64,000 nucleotides of DNA, from positions 372,001 through 436,000 of the forward strand of contig NZ_NOXW01000022.1 of the NCBI RefSeq assembly GCF_002251855.1, given 5' to 3'. Made by a program: the position numbers and the translations under genes. Origin of the DNA: Rhodoferax sp. TH121 (GTDB lineage: Bacteria; Pseudomonadota; Gammaproteobacteria; Burkholderiales; Burkholderiaceae_C). Numbering within the stretch: the stretch's first letter is position 1; every line of letters starts with the position of its first letter. The notes under the pieces are model-generated. The model worked only from the letters and a program-made list of their open reading frames with translations, was not told the DNA's origin and made no database searches. Of this stretch, positions 40,076-47,749 are shown one piece after another.

Positions 40076-40091
40076 GGTGGTTGTGTGTTGC

Positions 40092-40433
40092 TTAGCGGCA
40101 GTTGTTGCCCGCCTGGATGATGTCGCCGGTGACGATGACCGTGGTTTCGCGGCGGGCAGAGGTCCCGATCTTTTTGTCATCTTCAAACACGTTGCCGATG
40201 GCAATGGTGCAGCCGTCACCCAAGGTCTTGATCGCTGAGCCTGTAGAGCTGGGCTCACCGTCAGCGAGCTTGGCGCTCGCGCGTTCGGCGGCGCGCGCTG
40301 CCTGCTCGCTTTTGGCCCGGGCAATGCGTGCGTTGATGTTGTCGCCTATCTCGGCGGAGCCAGCTTGGGCCGATGTGATGGCCGCAAATAAAACTGTAAC
40401 GCCCAGAGTGAATTGGATTCGACAAGTGCGCAT
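40092..40433 (-). CDS. Small secreted protein with one fibre-type repeat unit
   Basis: A 113-residue protein with signal peptide (FTLGVTVLFAAITSAQA), a charged Ala-rich helix (RIARAKSEQAARAAERASAK) and a C-terminal segment CTIAIGNV ... TVIVTGDIIQAGNNC. That segment repeats the two motifs of the 435-residue neighbour (QxIxIGSV and xIxGxIxQ), once each, and is framed by two cysteines. It starts one base... after the large repeat gene's stop and precedes the CsgG-like gene by 16 bp. By analogy with curli it could be a minor subunit or nucleator; that is inference. I do not recognise the family. Confidence 0.7.
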   Translation of the reverse strand: MRTCRIQFTLGVTVLFAAITSAQAGSAEIGDNINARIARAKSEQAARAAERASAKLADGEPSSTGSAIKTLGDGCTIAIGNVFEDDKKIGTSARRETTVIVTGDIIQAGNNCR

Positions 40434-40434
40434 T

Positions 40435-41742
40435 TCAACGTCCCTCGACGCCGCCGACGATCACTGTTTGCCGTTGGCTGCTACCACTGGTTTGCTGGTT
40501 GATGTCTCCGCTGATTTGGACATCAGTCGCAACTCTTCCGCTGGAGGTCCCGCGCACACTGCCCAGGTTAATAGTCTGCGTGATGTCGTCGCCGGCTGCA
40601 GCACTTTGGGTTAGGCGGCCGCTCACCAAAGCTTTCGTACTCACCACTGCACTCGTCTCTTGACTACTACCAACGCTGATGGTTTGTGTGATTCTTTCTC
40701 CAGACTTCGCTTCTTGGGAGATGGCGTTCGTGGTGAAGGCTTCAGTGGTCACTTGGTTGCCAGAGCGCTCTACAGTCCCAATTGCAATCTTCTGATTGGA
40801 GTTCGCTGTGTTTCTCTGAACTTGAGAGATCGTTCCTGAACTACCCGCTGAAGTGGCAGTATTGCCCCTGGAGTCCACCACGCTGCCTATTTGAATGGTC
40901 TGGGTTGAATCCGAGGCCGCTCCTGCGTCCTGGGTAGCCGTGCCATTCAGCGTTGCATTTGTTCTCGCATTGGTCGGACTGCCGCCAATGACGCTTCCGA
41001 CGTCCAGGGTCTGGGTCTGGTTGTTTGTCGTGGTCTTGACTTGATTGACGGCTGCATTGATGGTGCCATTGGTAGACACTTGTCCTGCAGCATCTACACG
41101 ATTCACGGCACCTGCGGTGATCGACTGAATGCCGCCAGATGAGCTCCGTTGGTCTTGTGTGATGCTTCCATTGATCAAGCCACGCGTGTTGATGCTGGAA
41201 GCCTGGCTGCCGCTGATGTTTGCTACACCAACGGACTGTCCACCACCATTGAACTCGCCGATTCTTCCTCCACCACCATCGCTAATTTGGGTCACGCCGG
41301 GGCCGCTGATCGTGCCATTGGTGTTTGCGGAGCCGACACTGGAGCCCGTCAAACTTCCAACTCCGATAGTTTGCTGGTTGCTGCCTGCTCCTCGTTGAAT
41401 TTGACTAACCGGTGCCGTAACTACGCCTGTTAGCGAAACATTTCCACCACTAGTTGCATCATTCTGGCCCGCAATAGAGAGGGTTTGGCTTGCTGATCGG
41501 ATGGTATTGCTTGACTGCGTAACGTTACCGGTGAGTGTGCCGCGGGTGGTTAAGTTCGAAATGCCCGGGCCGGAGGAGGCTGTCGCTTGGGTTGGCGTAG
41601 CGTTGCGATCAGCCGAGTTCTTTTCTGGAAACTCCACGGTGTCGGTTTTCCCGTCGGTCGCAGCAGTTTGCTGCGCCAGTACCGGGGAAATCGGCAAGCT
41701 GAAGAGTGCCACCAAAGCAAAGCAAGAACAAGGTTTGTTCAT
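40435..41742 (-). CDS. Secreted ten-repeat fibre-like protein (curlin-like architecture)
   Basis: A 435-residue exported protein (signal peptide ending SPVLA-QQ). From residue 66 to the end it consists of ten units of 32-45 residues. Each unit has a first strand of the form TNGTIxGxVTQ and a second of the form QTIxVGSV. The first-strand Gln falls at 76, 114, 152, 196, 234, 271, 308, 343, 379 and 416; the second-strand Gln at 86, 124, 169, 206, 244, 281, 317, 353, 389 and 425. Such regular Gln ladders on short beta strands occur in curlins and beta-solenoids. The only cysteines are in the signal peptide. AAGGAG precedes the start by eight bases. Composition is lower in GC than the neighbours. 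No known family is recognised. Confidence 0.75.
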   Translation of the reverse strand: MNKPCSCFALVALFSLPISPVLAQQTAATDGKTDTVEFPEKNSADRNATPTQATASSGPGISNLTTRGTLTGNVTQSSNTIRSASQTLSIAGQNDATSGGNVSLTGVVTAPVSQIQRGAGSNQQTIGVGSLTGSSVGSANTNGTISGPGVTQISDGGGGRIGEFNGGGQSVGVANISGSQASSINTRGLINGSITQDQRSSSGGIQSITAGAVNRVDAAGQVSTNGTINAAVNQVKTTTNNQTQTLDVGSVIGGSPTNARTNATLNGTATQDAGAASDSTQTIQIGSVVDSRGNTATSAGSSGTISQVQRNTANSNQKIAIGTVERSGNQVTTEAFTTNAISQEAKSGERITQTISVGSSQETSAVVSTKALVSGRLTQSAAAGDDITQTINLGSVRGTSSGRVATDVQISGDINQQTSGSSQRQTVIVGGVEGR

Positions 41743-41905
41743 TTCAATGTCTCCTTAGAAGTTGTTCGTTGAACCTGTTGTGATGGCTGTCGCTCTCCGT
41801 TCGCTGTTGGTCCCGGGGCTTCTACATTGGGTGGAAGTGGCCATGCCCAAGTCATCGTTCTTGCCATGTGCACAGTAGAGGTGAGCGAACGAGATTCAAC
41901 GACCG
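41743..41905 (-). promoter_or_regulatory. Upstream region of the fibre-like operon
   Basis: This 163-bp gap precedes the ten-repeat gene and must hold the promoter of the four-gene operon, unless it is read through from the COG4315 gene. Apart from the AAGGAG ribosome-binding site at its low end I see no clear operator. An open frame here (41739-41960) has no coding support. Confidence 0.45.
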
Positions 41906-42292
41906 TCAGTAGCTTCCAGTCGTTGCGGATACCTTGGCAGCACCCCCCACGGTGTGCCACACGCCGCCGCTGCCTTCGCCATTGCGGTCACCGGGTTTGG
42001 TGTCGCCCACAAAGTAGTACAGCGGCTTTCCTTTGACGGCCCACTGCTTGGCACCGTTGCTGTCGATCAGCGTGAAGTCGCCTGCGGGCGCCGCACCCTC
42101 TTTGGCTACAAATGCAGGCCAAGCCGTCAGGCAGCCGCCACTGCAGTTGCTCTTGCCGGGCGTGTCTTTGTCAAAGATGTACACCGTGCGGCCCGCTGCG
42201 TCGGCCAGCACGCCGTCGCGTACGACAGGTTGGGCCTGTGCGGTGGCGGTTAGCACAGTGAGAAGGGCGAGGGAGAGGAAGTGTTTGGTCAT
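41906..42292 (-). CDS. COG4315-type secreted protein (YxFxxD repeats)
   Basis: A 128-residue exported protein with signal peptide (MTKHFLSLALLTVLTATAQA-QP). It carries the two copies of the Yx(F/W/Y)xxD-type motif that define COG4315: GRTVYIFDKDTPGKSNCSGG and GKPLYYFVGDTKPGD, plus CLTAWPAF between them. These small periplasmic or surface proteins are widespread but have no agreed function. The start ATG at 42292 is chosen because the signal peptide begins there; longer upstream frame has no support. It lies between the two PEP-CTERM/fibre units on the same strand. Confidence 0.88.
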   Translation of the reverse strand: MTKHFLSLALLTVLTATAQAQPVVRDGVLADAAGRTVYIFDKDTPGKSNCSGGCLTAWPAFVAKEGAAPAGDFTLIDSNGAKQWAVKGKPLYYFVGDTKPGDRNGEGSGGVWHTVGGAAKVSATTGSY

Positions 42293-42317
42293 GGGTTGTC
42301 TCTTCCGATGGCGATAT

Positions 42318-43049
42318 TCACACGGCTGCCTTGGCACTGCGGCGTCGCACCACGGCTCCCATCAGCCCCAACCCGGCCAACAGCATGGCGTAGGTTTCGG
42401 GTTCGGGGACTGGCGCCAAGGCTGCCGAATACACCACGTTGTCCATGGCGTAGCTGCTCATGCAACAGCCCGCACCCTCGAAGACGATGCGGTTGAACGC
42501 CTGGGTGGATGTGAAGCCGATGAATCGCAAGGTGCCGCCTGCCGTGGTGGGCGGCAGGTATTCGCCCACGTGGCTGTACGAGCCATAGCCGGCAAGGCTA
42601 TTCGCGTCGACGCTGATGAGGGAATAGGGCCTGTTGGTGGGGTTGATTCCTGCGAACCATGCACCGAATGCCATCAGCCCTTGGTCAAACTGAAAATCAC
42701 CCCATCCACCATAGTCTGTGTTGAGATGCAGGTTGGTACTGCCATCGGTGTAATAGGTCTGGCTCGGTGCGTCCAACGTGAAATGACCGCGCGCTGTAAA
42801 GGCACCGAAATCCAGGTTGTTGGCCGACACGTCTGCGGTATAGCCATTGAAGTTGGTGCTCTGAACTGCGCCGGTAGCCGCCAAAAAGCTGGTTGGGTCT
42901 GTGTACACCGTGAAGCTGGCGCTTGCCGGCAACGCTGCGAGTGCGAGGGTGCCGGCCAATGCGGCATGGCCCAAAGCCTTGCGCCGGCTAGTCCGGGGTT
43001 GACCGGGCGCATTGAAGACCGTGGTCCAACGTGGGTTGCGGATATGCAT
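42318..43049 (-). CDS. PEP-CTERM sorting domain protein, second copy
   Basis: A 243-residue exported protein. The start ATG at 43049 has GGGAG six bases upstream. A long signal region (RKALGHAALAGTLALAALPASAS) is followed by a beta-rich domain (FNGYTADVSANNLDFG, HVGEYLPPTTAGGTLRFIGF, IVFEGAGCCMSSYAMDNV) resembling the jelly-roll PEP-CTERM proteins. It ends with VPEPETYAMLLAGLGLMGAV and RRRSAKAAV. The tail is close to that of the protein at 37731-38558 (VPEPETYALLLAGLGLVGAV), so both are probably processed by the same exosortase, encoded outside the window. Confidence 0.88.
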   Translation of the reverse strand: MHIRNPRWTTVFNAPGQPRTSRRKALGHAALAGTLALAALPASASFTVYTDPTSFLAATGAVQSTNFNGYTADVSANNLDFGAFTARGHFTLDAPSQTYYTDGSTNLHLNTDYGGWGDFQFDQGLMAFGAWFAGINPTNRPYSLISVDANSLAGYGSYSHVGEYLPPTTAGGTLRFIGFTSTQAFNRIVFEGAGCCMSSYAMDNVVYSAALAPVPEPETYAMLLAGLGLMGAVVRRRSAKAAV

Positions 43050-43165
43050 AGAAAACTCCCTGAAGTGTGGGTGGTGTGCCCGGTGGCGAAGTTCGAAAAC
43101 TTCAAGGGAGAGGCTAAAACTCCAAGGGGCAAGCCGCAATGCGTCTGAGTGCGTAGGCGGCAGCA

Positions 43166-43193
43166 GTTTTCTACGCAGTTCTGCGTAGAAAAC
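43166..43193. terminator. Perfect inverted repeat, terminator-like
   Basis: GTTTTCTACGCAG (43166-43178) and its exact reverse complement (43181-43193) are separated by TT. It lies 18 bp beyond the end of the minus-strand hydrolase gene and upstream of the PEP-CTERM gene. It most likely ends the hydrolase transcript, although the two-base loop also fits a protein-binding operator. Confidence 0.6.
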
Positions 43194-43211
43194 ACTGCTT
43201 TGGCACCGGCA

Positions 43212-44387
43212 TTAGTCCGTCCAGACTACGCTGTCATCCACCGCATAGAGCTTGCAGGCGGTCTTGGCGGTTTGGGCGCAGCGCTCCAGGCTGCGCTGGA
43301 TGACGTTGTCACCCGAGAAGAACGCCCATTCACCTTTGGGGCCGATAGCCATGGCGCGGGGCAGGTCGGTGGTCAGGAAGCGGAGGTAGCCGCTGTCCTT
43401 GACGTCTTGCTTCACTTTGGGGAGTTTGCTGGCGTCATCGATAGCGGCATATCCGCTGGCAGGCGGGGCCCCCGCAGCTTTGGGGGGCGCGATGCCCAGC
43501 TTGGCGACGAACTGGTCCAGCACCGGGCGCCACAGCGGCAGGCCCTTGGACAGCAGGCTGTGCCCGTCGGTGCTGACGGGGCCGAAGGCCGCAAACTCTG
43601 CCTTGCCACCCGCGCTGGTGTAGGCCTCGTGCCACTTGCGTGGAATGTCGGCGCCCCAGAACAGATCGTTCTCGGCATACAGCCACAGCATGGGGGTGCT
43701 GCCACCATTGGCCTTACCGGCCTTCTCAAAAGTGTTGGCCAAGCGGTGGTAGCCGCAAGGATTGGCTTTCCGGTTCACGGGGTCTCCGCCGCCGCCGCCG
43801 GCGAAGTTGATGCCAGCGATGACAGATGGATGCTTGGCACCCATGGCCACCACGGTGGCAAAGCCGCCCATGGATTGACCCATCACCAGCACCTTGTTGG
43901 GCAGTACCCAAGGCTGCTTGGTGGCAAAGTCAATCGCTGCCAAGGTTTGTACATTGGTAGCCGCAGCGGCCACGTCGTAGTTCTTCTTGTCACAGTCGCC
44001 CGTGAACTCAGGGTCCACCGCCATGCCGCTGTCCCCATAGCCCACGCGGGTGGGTACAAACACCGCCACACCGCGCCGTGTCCAGTAGCGCGCCACATCG
44101 GTGTAGCGGTAGCGCGCCGGTGTGGCGCGCTGGGTGCCGTCGCGGCCATGCTGCATGACGACGGCAGGAAAGGGACCGTCACCCGGCGGCTTGAAGTGGG
44201 TAAGCACCATCTCACCTTGGTGCGGTCCGCCGTACAGGGGCTGCACGGTCACAGGCAGTTTGACGACGGTTTCAAACAGCTCGGCCACCAGCGCAGGAGG
44301 CGCGGGGCCGTCTTCGGGGGCTGCGGGTGCTTGTGCCCAGGCGTGGGCACATAGCATGAGGCTCACACATACAAGGCGATGCATCAT
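43212..44387 (-). CDS. Secreted alpha/beta hydrolase (dienelactone hydrolase-like)
   Basis: A 391-residue exported hydrolase. A signal peptide (LVCVSLMLCAHAWA-QA) precedes the fold; the nucleophile motif GQSMGG (VLVMGQSMGGFATVV) and an Asp/His pair in YAENDLFWGAD and TDGHSLLSKG complete a catalytic triad. PFPAVVMQHGRDG marks the oxyanion region. The C-terminal 100 residues contain a Cys pair (ERCAQTAKTACKLYAVDDSVVW) resembling a DUF4154/PPC-like tail, which I cannot name. The substrate is unknown. It lies 15 bp downstream of the FecR-like gene. Confidence 0.82.
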   Translation of the reverse strand: MMHRLVCVSLMLCAHAWAQAPAAPEDGPAPPALVAELFETVVKLPVTVQPLYGGPHQGEMVLTHFKPPGDGPFPAVVMQHGRDGTQRATPARYRYTDVARYWTRRGVAVFVPTRVGYGDSGMAVDPEFTGDCDKKNYDVAAAATNVQTLAAIDFATKQPWVLPNKVLVMGQSMGGFATVVAMGAKHPSVIAGINFAGGGGGDPVNRKANPCGYHRLANTFEKAGKANGGSTPMLWLYAENDLFWGADIPRKWHEAYTSAGGKAEFAAFGPVSTDGHSLLSKGLPLWRPVLDQFVAKLGIAPPKAAGAPPASGYAAIDDASKLPKVKQDVKDSGYLRFLTTDLPRAMAIGPKGEWAFFSGDNVIQRSLERCAQTAKTACKLYAVDDSVVWTD

Positions 44388-44402
44388 GGCAGTGGTGGCG
44401 GC

Positions 44403-45050
44403 TTAGTAGCTGAAACTTTCCTGGCCCGCAAAGGGCGGGCGGCGGCCCACCAGGGCTTCGAGCATGGTGAGTTCGTGGTCGCGGTGGTTGATGACCGGGG
44501 CAGCCTTCAGCAAGGGCGCTGATGCGTCCATGCCCACAAAAAAAGGCGAGTCGTGGTAACGGGTGGTCACGGTTCGCGCCTGGCTTGGGTCCGCAGCCGG
44601 TGTCAGGTCGGCGGTGCCGTAGCAGAGGCAAAAGTAGGTTTGGGTGTCGGTGGTTTCAATGTAGCAGGCCGTGCCGCGGATGCCGGCCGTCATGGTGGGC
44701 ATGACGATGCGCTTGTTGCCCGGGCCAAACACCGCAAGCACCTTGCCAGTGACCAGTCGCAGAATGCCGGTGACCCCCTCGCTGGCGAACTGCACTTGGC
44801 TGTCTTCACGCATGAGGTAGGCGTTGTTGCCCATCACGTACACCACTTCGCTGGCTTTGCCGGTGGTAATTGTGTCGCCCGTCAGCACCAGCTGGCCTTC
44901 CTTGGCAGGGCTGCCATTGATCTGCACAGAGCCTTTGAGCCTTCGGATGCCAGGCGCCAGCGGATGTGTGCCCATGGCCATCAGTTGCACCATGTAGGAG
45001 GACAGGCTGGCAGCGCCCAGAGCCTGAAGAATGCTGCGACGGTGAGACAT
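44403..45050 (-). CDS. FecR-like domain protein
   Basis: A 215-residue protein. The start ATG at 45050 has AGGAAAG upstream; its N-terminus (SHRRSILQALGAASLSS) resembles a twin-arginine-type export signal. The core has the FecR fold pattern: IRRLKGSVQINGSPAKEGQLVLTGDTITTG, then VQFASEGVTGILRLVTGKVLAVFG and IRGTACYIET. In FecR proteins this domain relays envelope signals or binds surface polymers; no sigma/anti-sigma pair is next to it here. A Cys cluster (TYFCLCYGTADL) is unusual. It could serve the two-component system encoded just upstream, but that is only proximity. Confidence 0.75.
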   Translation of the reverse strand: MSHRRSILQALGAASLSSYMVQLMAMGTHPLAPGIRRLKGSVQINGSPAKEGQLVLTGDTITTGKASEVVYVMGNNAYLMREDSQVQFASEGVTGILRLVTGKVLAVFGPGNKRIVMPTMTAGIRGTACYIETTDTQTYFCLCYGTADLTPAADPSQARTVTTRYHDSPFFVGMDASAPLLKAAPVINHRDHELTMLEALVGRRPPFAGQESFSY

Positions 45051-45191
45051 GGGGTGCTTTCCTGGAGTGGGGCGCGTGCGGTGGCAACGTCGCGGAGCTT
45101 CAGGCGATGCTACCCACAAACAAGTCCGGCGCGCAATACGCACTCGGGCGTAGGCCGGGCCGATGGTTTGCGCGGTAGGGCCTGTGGCCGT

Positions 45192-45839
45192 TTACAGCGG
45201 TCCTGGTACCGTGTTGCCGCCCTCAGCCCGTATGGCGTAGGCCGCCATTTCGGCGCTGTTGCGCAGGCCCAGTTTGCTGCGGATGTTCTCGCGGTGTTTG
45301 CGGGCAGTGGCTTCGCTGATGCCCAGCTTGGCACCCATCTCCTTGCTGGTCAGGCCTTCGCCCACCAGTTTCAGGATCACGGTTTCACTGTGGGTGAGTT
45401 TGGTCTCAGGCCCGGGCGCCGCAGGTTCCTGGATAAACAGGGCCGCAATTTCGTTGCTGACGTACCGTCGTCCCTGGGCAATGCGCCGGATGGCCTGCAG
45501 CAATTCGTGGCTGCTTTCATTTTTGGGCACGTACCCCGCAGCACCCAGTGCCAGCGCAGCCCGCACCGATGCCGCGTCCATGCGGGCTGTCACCACCAGG
45601 GTGCGGGTGGGGCATTGGGCTGTGCGCAACGCCTGCATGACGGCCAGGCCATCCAGCTGGGGCAGACCCAAGTCCAGCAGCAATACGTCGGGTTGCAGCT
45701 CCTGCACCAGGGCAAGCGCCTGCGCGCCATCGCGTGCAATCCCCGCGCACTGCAGGTCCGCCTGCGTGCCCAATAGCAACTCCAGGGCATCGGCGAGCAG
45801 GGCATGGTCTTCGGCAATGAGCACTTGAATGGATGGCAT
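45192..45839 (-). CDS. NarL/LuxR-family response regulator
   Basis: A 215-residue two-domain regulator. The receiver domain shows acidic residues at 10-11 (IAEDH), the phosphorylation site Asp56 (LLLDLGLPQLDG), Thr in VVTARMD and Lys in YVPKNESS. The C-terminal GerE-type helix-turn-helix (LTHSETVILKLVGEGLTSKEMGAKLGISEATARKHRENIRSKLG) binds DNA. It is divergently transcribed from a hybrid-free sensor kinase gene with only 33 bp between the two start codons, so the pair is almost certainly a two-component system. Confidence 0.93.
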   Translation of the reverse strand: MPSIQVLIAEDHALLADALELLLGTQADLQCAGIARDGAQALALVQELQPDVLLLDLGLPQLDGLAVMQALRTAQCPTRTLVVTARMDAASVRAALALGAAGYVPKNESSHELLQAIRRIAQGRRYVSNEIAALFIQEPAAPGPETKLTHSETVILKLVGEGLTSKEMGAKLGISEATARKHRENIRSKLGLRNSAEMAAYAIRAEGGNTVPGPL

Positions 45840-45872
45840 AGTCGCGCATTATGGAGTTGTAGAGTCTGCCCC

Positions 45873-47234
45873 ATGCCCACGAAGAGCGAACGCACCCCCC
45901 TCGCGCAGTATGAACAGCGCGCATTTGCCCACTACTTTGTCTTCGACCTGCATTTCCCCCTGGCGGCGGTAAGTTTTTTGACCGTTGTGTGCGCGTGGCT
46001 GATGCATGGGCATGTGCCCAATGCCCTGCTTGCTGCGTGGGTGGGCTTTGCCGTGGTGGCGAACTTGGCGCGGGAGCTGTACATGTGGCACTCGCGCCCC
46101 CACATGGAAGAGCCATATCGCCAGGCCACCGTGCTGCAGGTCTATACCTGGTCGTCCCTGGCGTCCGGGCTGACATGGGGCGCGTTTGGCGCGATGTATA
46201 TCGACACCCATCAACCCACGGCGCAGTTGCTGGTAGGGTCCATTTTTGCAGGGCTGATTGGTGTGGCCGTCACGCCCTTGGCGGTTCATCTTCCTGCGTT
46301 CTATGCATTCGTGCTTCCCATCCTCCTGCCTTATTTGTGGATCATGGTGCAAGCGGGGGGAACAGAGCAACTGCTGCTGGCCGGCATGACCGTGGTGTTC
46401 CTGAGCGTTATTTCCAGGTATGCCCATGACTCCCATCGCATGCACCGCGAGACTGTGCGCCTGCGCTTCGAAAACCAGCAGCTGATTGCCGACCTCGGGG
46501 AACGCAAGGTCGCGGCAGAGGGGGCATCCCAGACCAAATCGCTGTTTTTGGCCGGAGTCAGCCACGACCTGAAGCAACCCATTCGCGCCATGGGCCTGTA
46601 CCTGGGGGTGTTGCAACACACCGAACCCGCAGCCCACTCTGCGGCCTTGTCCAATGTGGTTCCCAAAATGGAAAAGGCGTTGTCCGAATTGCACGGGCAG
46701 GTGTCCCGCTTGTTGGAGCTCTCACGCTTGGAGTCCGGGGCCCTGCAATTGCGCATGGAACAGGTGGCCCTGCAATCGGTATTTGCGGATTTGCACGGAT
46801 TGTTTAGCGAGCAGGCGCGCAGCAAAGGCATCCGTTTGCATTTCGCCGACATCAGCCAGCGCCGCCATGTGACCGTGTGGACCGACCGGCGTTTGCTCGA
46901 GTCCATTCTGCAGAACCTGGTCAGCAATGCCCTCAAGCACACACCATCCGGGGCCGTGTATGTGGGTACTCGTTGGCGCATGGACTACCCCGCAGGCCGC
47001 CAGCTCTGCATGGAGGTGCGCGACAGTGGCACGGGCATTGCCAGCCATCTGCAGCCCCAATTGTTTGAGGCCTACCGCAGTTTTGACGACCGGCAGGCCA
47101 GCGAAAGCCATGGCTTGGGCCTGGCGATTGCCAAGGCCCAGGCCACCTATCTGGGTTGCGATATCCGCTTGCGATCCGAAGAGGGGAAAGGCTCGACCTT
47201 TACCTTGTGCGGGCTCGCACAGGCCCCGTTCTGA
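45873..47234 (+). CDS. Sensor histidine kinase, partner of the adjacent response regulator
   Basis: A 453-residue membrane kinase. About five to six hydrophobic segments (residues 25-200, for example AAVSFLTVVCAWLMHG and VGSIFAGLIGVAVTPLAVH) form the input region. The H-box is GVSHDLKQPIRAMGLYL (His near 231), followed by N-box ILQNLVSNALKHTPSG, G1 VRDSGTGI and G2 SHGLGLAIAKA. The HDLKQPI form is common in kinases paired with NarL-type regulators in beta-proteobacteria. The start ATG at 45873 is chosen over an upstream frame that overlaps the regulator gene. The signal is unknown. Confidence 0.92.
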   Translation: MPTKSERTPLAQYEQRAFAHYFVFDLHFPLAAVSFLTVVCAWLMHGHVPNALLAAWVGFAVVANLARELYMWHSRPHMEEPYRQATVLQVYTWSSLASGLTWGAFGAMYIDTHQPTAQLLVGSIFAGLIGVAVTPLAVHLPAFYAFVLPILLPYLWIMVQAGGTEQLLLAGMTVVFLSVISRYAHDSHRMHRETVRLRFENQQLIADLGERKVAAEGASQTKSLFLAGVSHDLKQPIRAMGLYLGVLQHTEPAAHSAALSNVVPKMEKALSELHGQVSRLLELSRLESGALQLRMEQVALQSVFADLHGLFSEQARSKGIRLHFADISQRRHVTVWTDRRLLESILQNLVSNALKHTPSGAVYVGTRWRMDYPAGRQLCMEVRDSGTGIASHLQPQLFEAYRSFDDRQASESHGLGLAIAKAQATYLGCDIRLRSEEGKGSTFTLCGLAQAPF

Positions 47235-47243
47235 GGCACGGGT

Positions 47244-47702
47244 TTACTTGCCGTTGATGCCCAGCAGTTCCACCTCGAACAGCAGCGTGGCATTGGGCGG
47301 GATCACGCCGCCGGCACCGCGCTCTCCATAGGCGATTTGCGGTGGGCAGGTGAGCTTGGCTTTGCCACCCAGCTTCATGCGCTGCACGCCTTCGGTCCAA
47401 CAGGCGATCACGCGGTTGAGCGGGAACTCGGCGGGCTCGCCGCGCTTGTAGGAGCTGTCGAACTCCTTGCCGTCCGGCAAGGTGCCGCGGTAGTGCACCT
47501 TCACGGTGTCGGTGGCCTTGGGGCTGGCGCCGCTGCCTTCTTTCAGGGGGCGGTAGACCAGCCCCGTGCTGCTGACCACGGCGCCCTCTTCTTTGGCGGA
47601 AGCGGTGGTGGTGGCGTTCTGTGCCCAGCTGCTGGCACAGGCCAGGGCCAGGGTGAGGGCGGTAATGCGAGAAAAGGTTGGCATGGTGGAGTGCTCGGAC
47701 AT
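47244..47702 (-). CDS. Periplasmic FKBP-type peptidyl-prolyl isomerase
   Basis: A 152-residue exported FKBP. The ATG at 47702 has AAGG five bases upstream and keeps the signal peptide (TFSRITALTLALACASSWA-QN); the ATG at 47684 is possible too. The FKBP core is complete: VKVHYRGTLPDGKEFDSSYKRGEPAEFPLNRVI, CWTEGVQRMKLGGKAKLTCP, IAYGERGAGGVIPPNATLLFEVELLGI. It speeds proline isomerisation during folding of exported proteins. Its start overlaps, on the opposite strand, the 5' end of the HD-GYP gene region without overlap of coding sequence. Confidence 0.92.
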   Translation of the reverse strand: MSEHSTMPTFSRITALTLALACASSWAQNATTTASAKEEGAVVSSTGLVYRPLKEGSGASPKATDTVKVHYRGTLPDGKEFDSSYKRGEPAEFPLNRVIACWTEGVQRMKLGGKAKLTCPPQIAYGERGAGGVIPPNATLLFEVELLGINGK

Positions 47703-47749
47703 AGGAGCCTTGGATTGTCGCAGCCGTTTGGCCGTGGTCCAATCCTGCC

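Noticed and set aside
40435-41742. The ten-repeat gene as a CRISPR-like or simple DNA repeat
   Set aside because: The repetition is at protein level only; the DNA units differ strongly, vary in length and lie in one open frame with a signal peptide.
41739-41960. A 73-residue open frame before the ten-repeat gene
   Set aside because: No family features or signal peptide; it overlaps both neighbouring genes and covers the place where the promoter should be.
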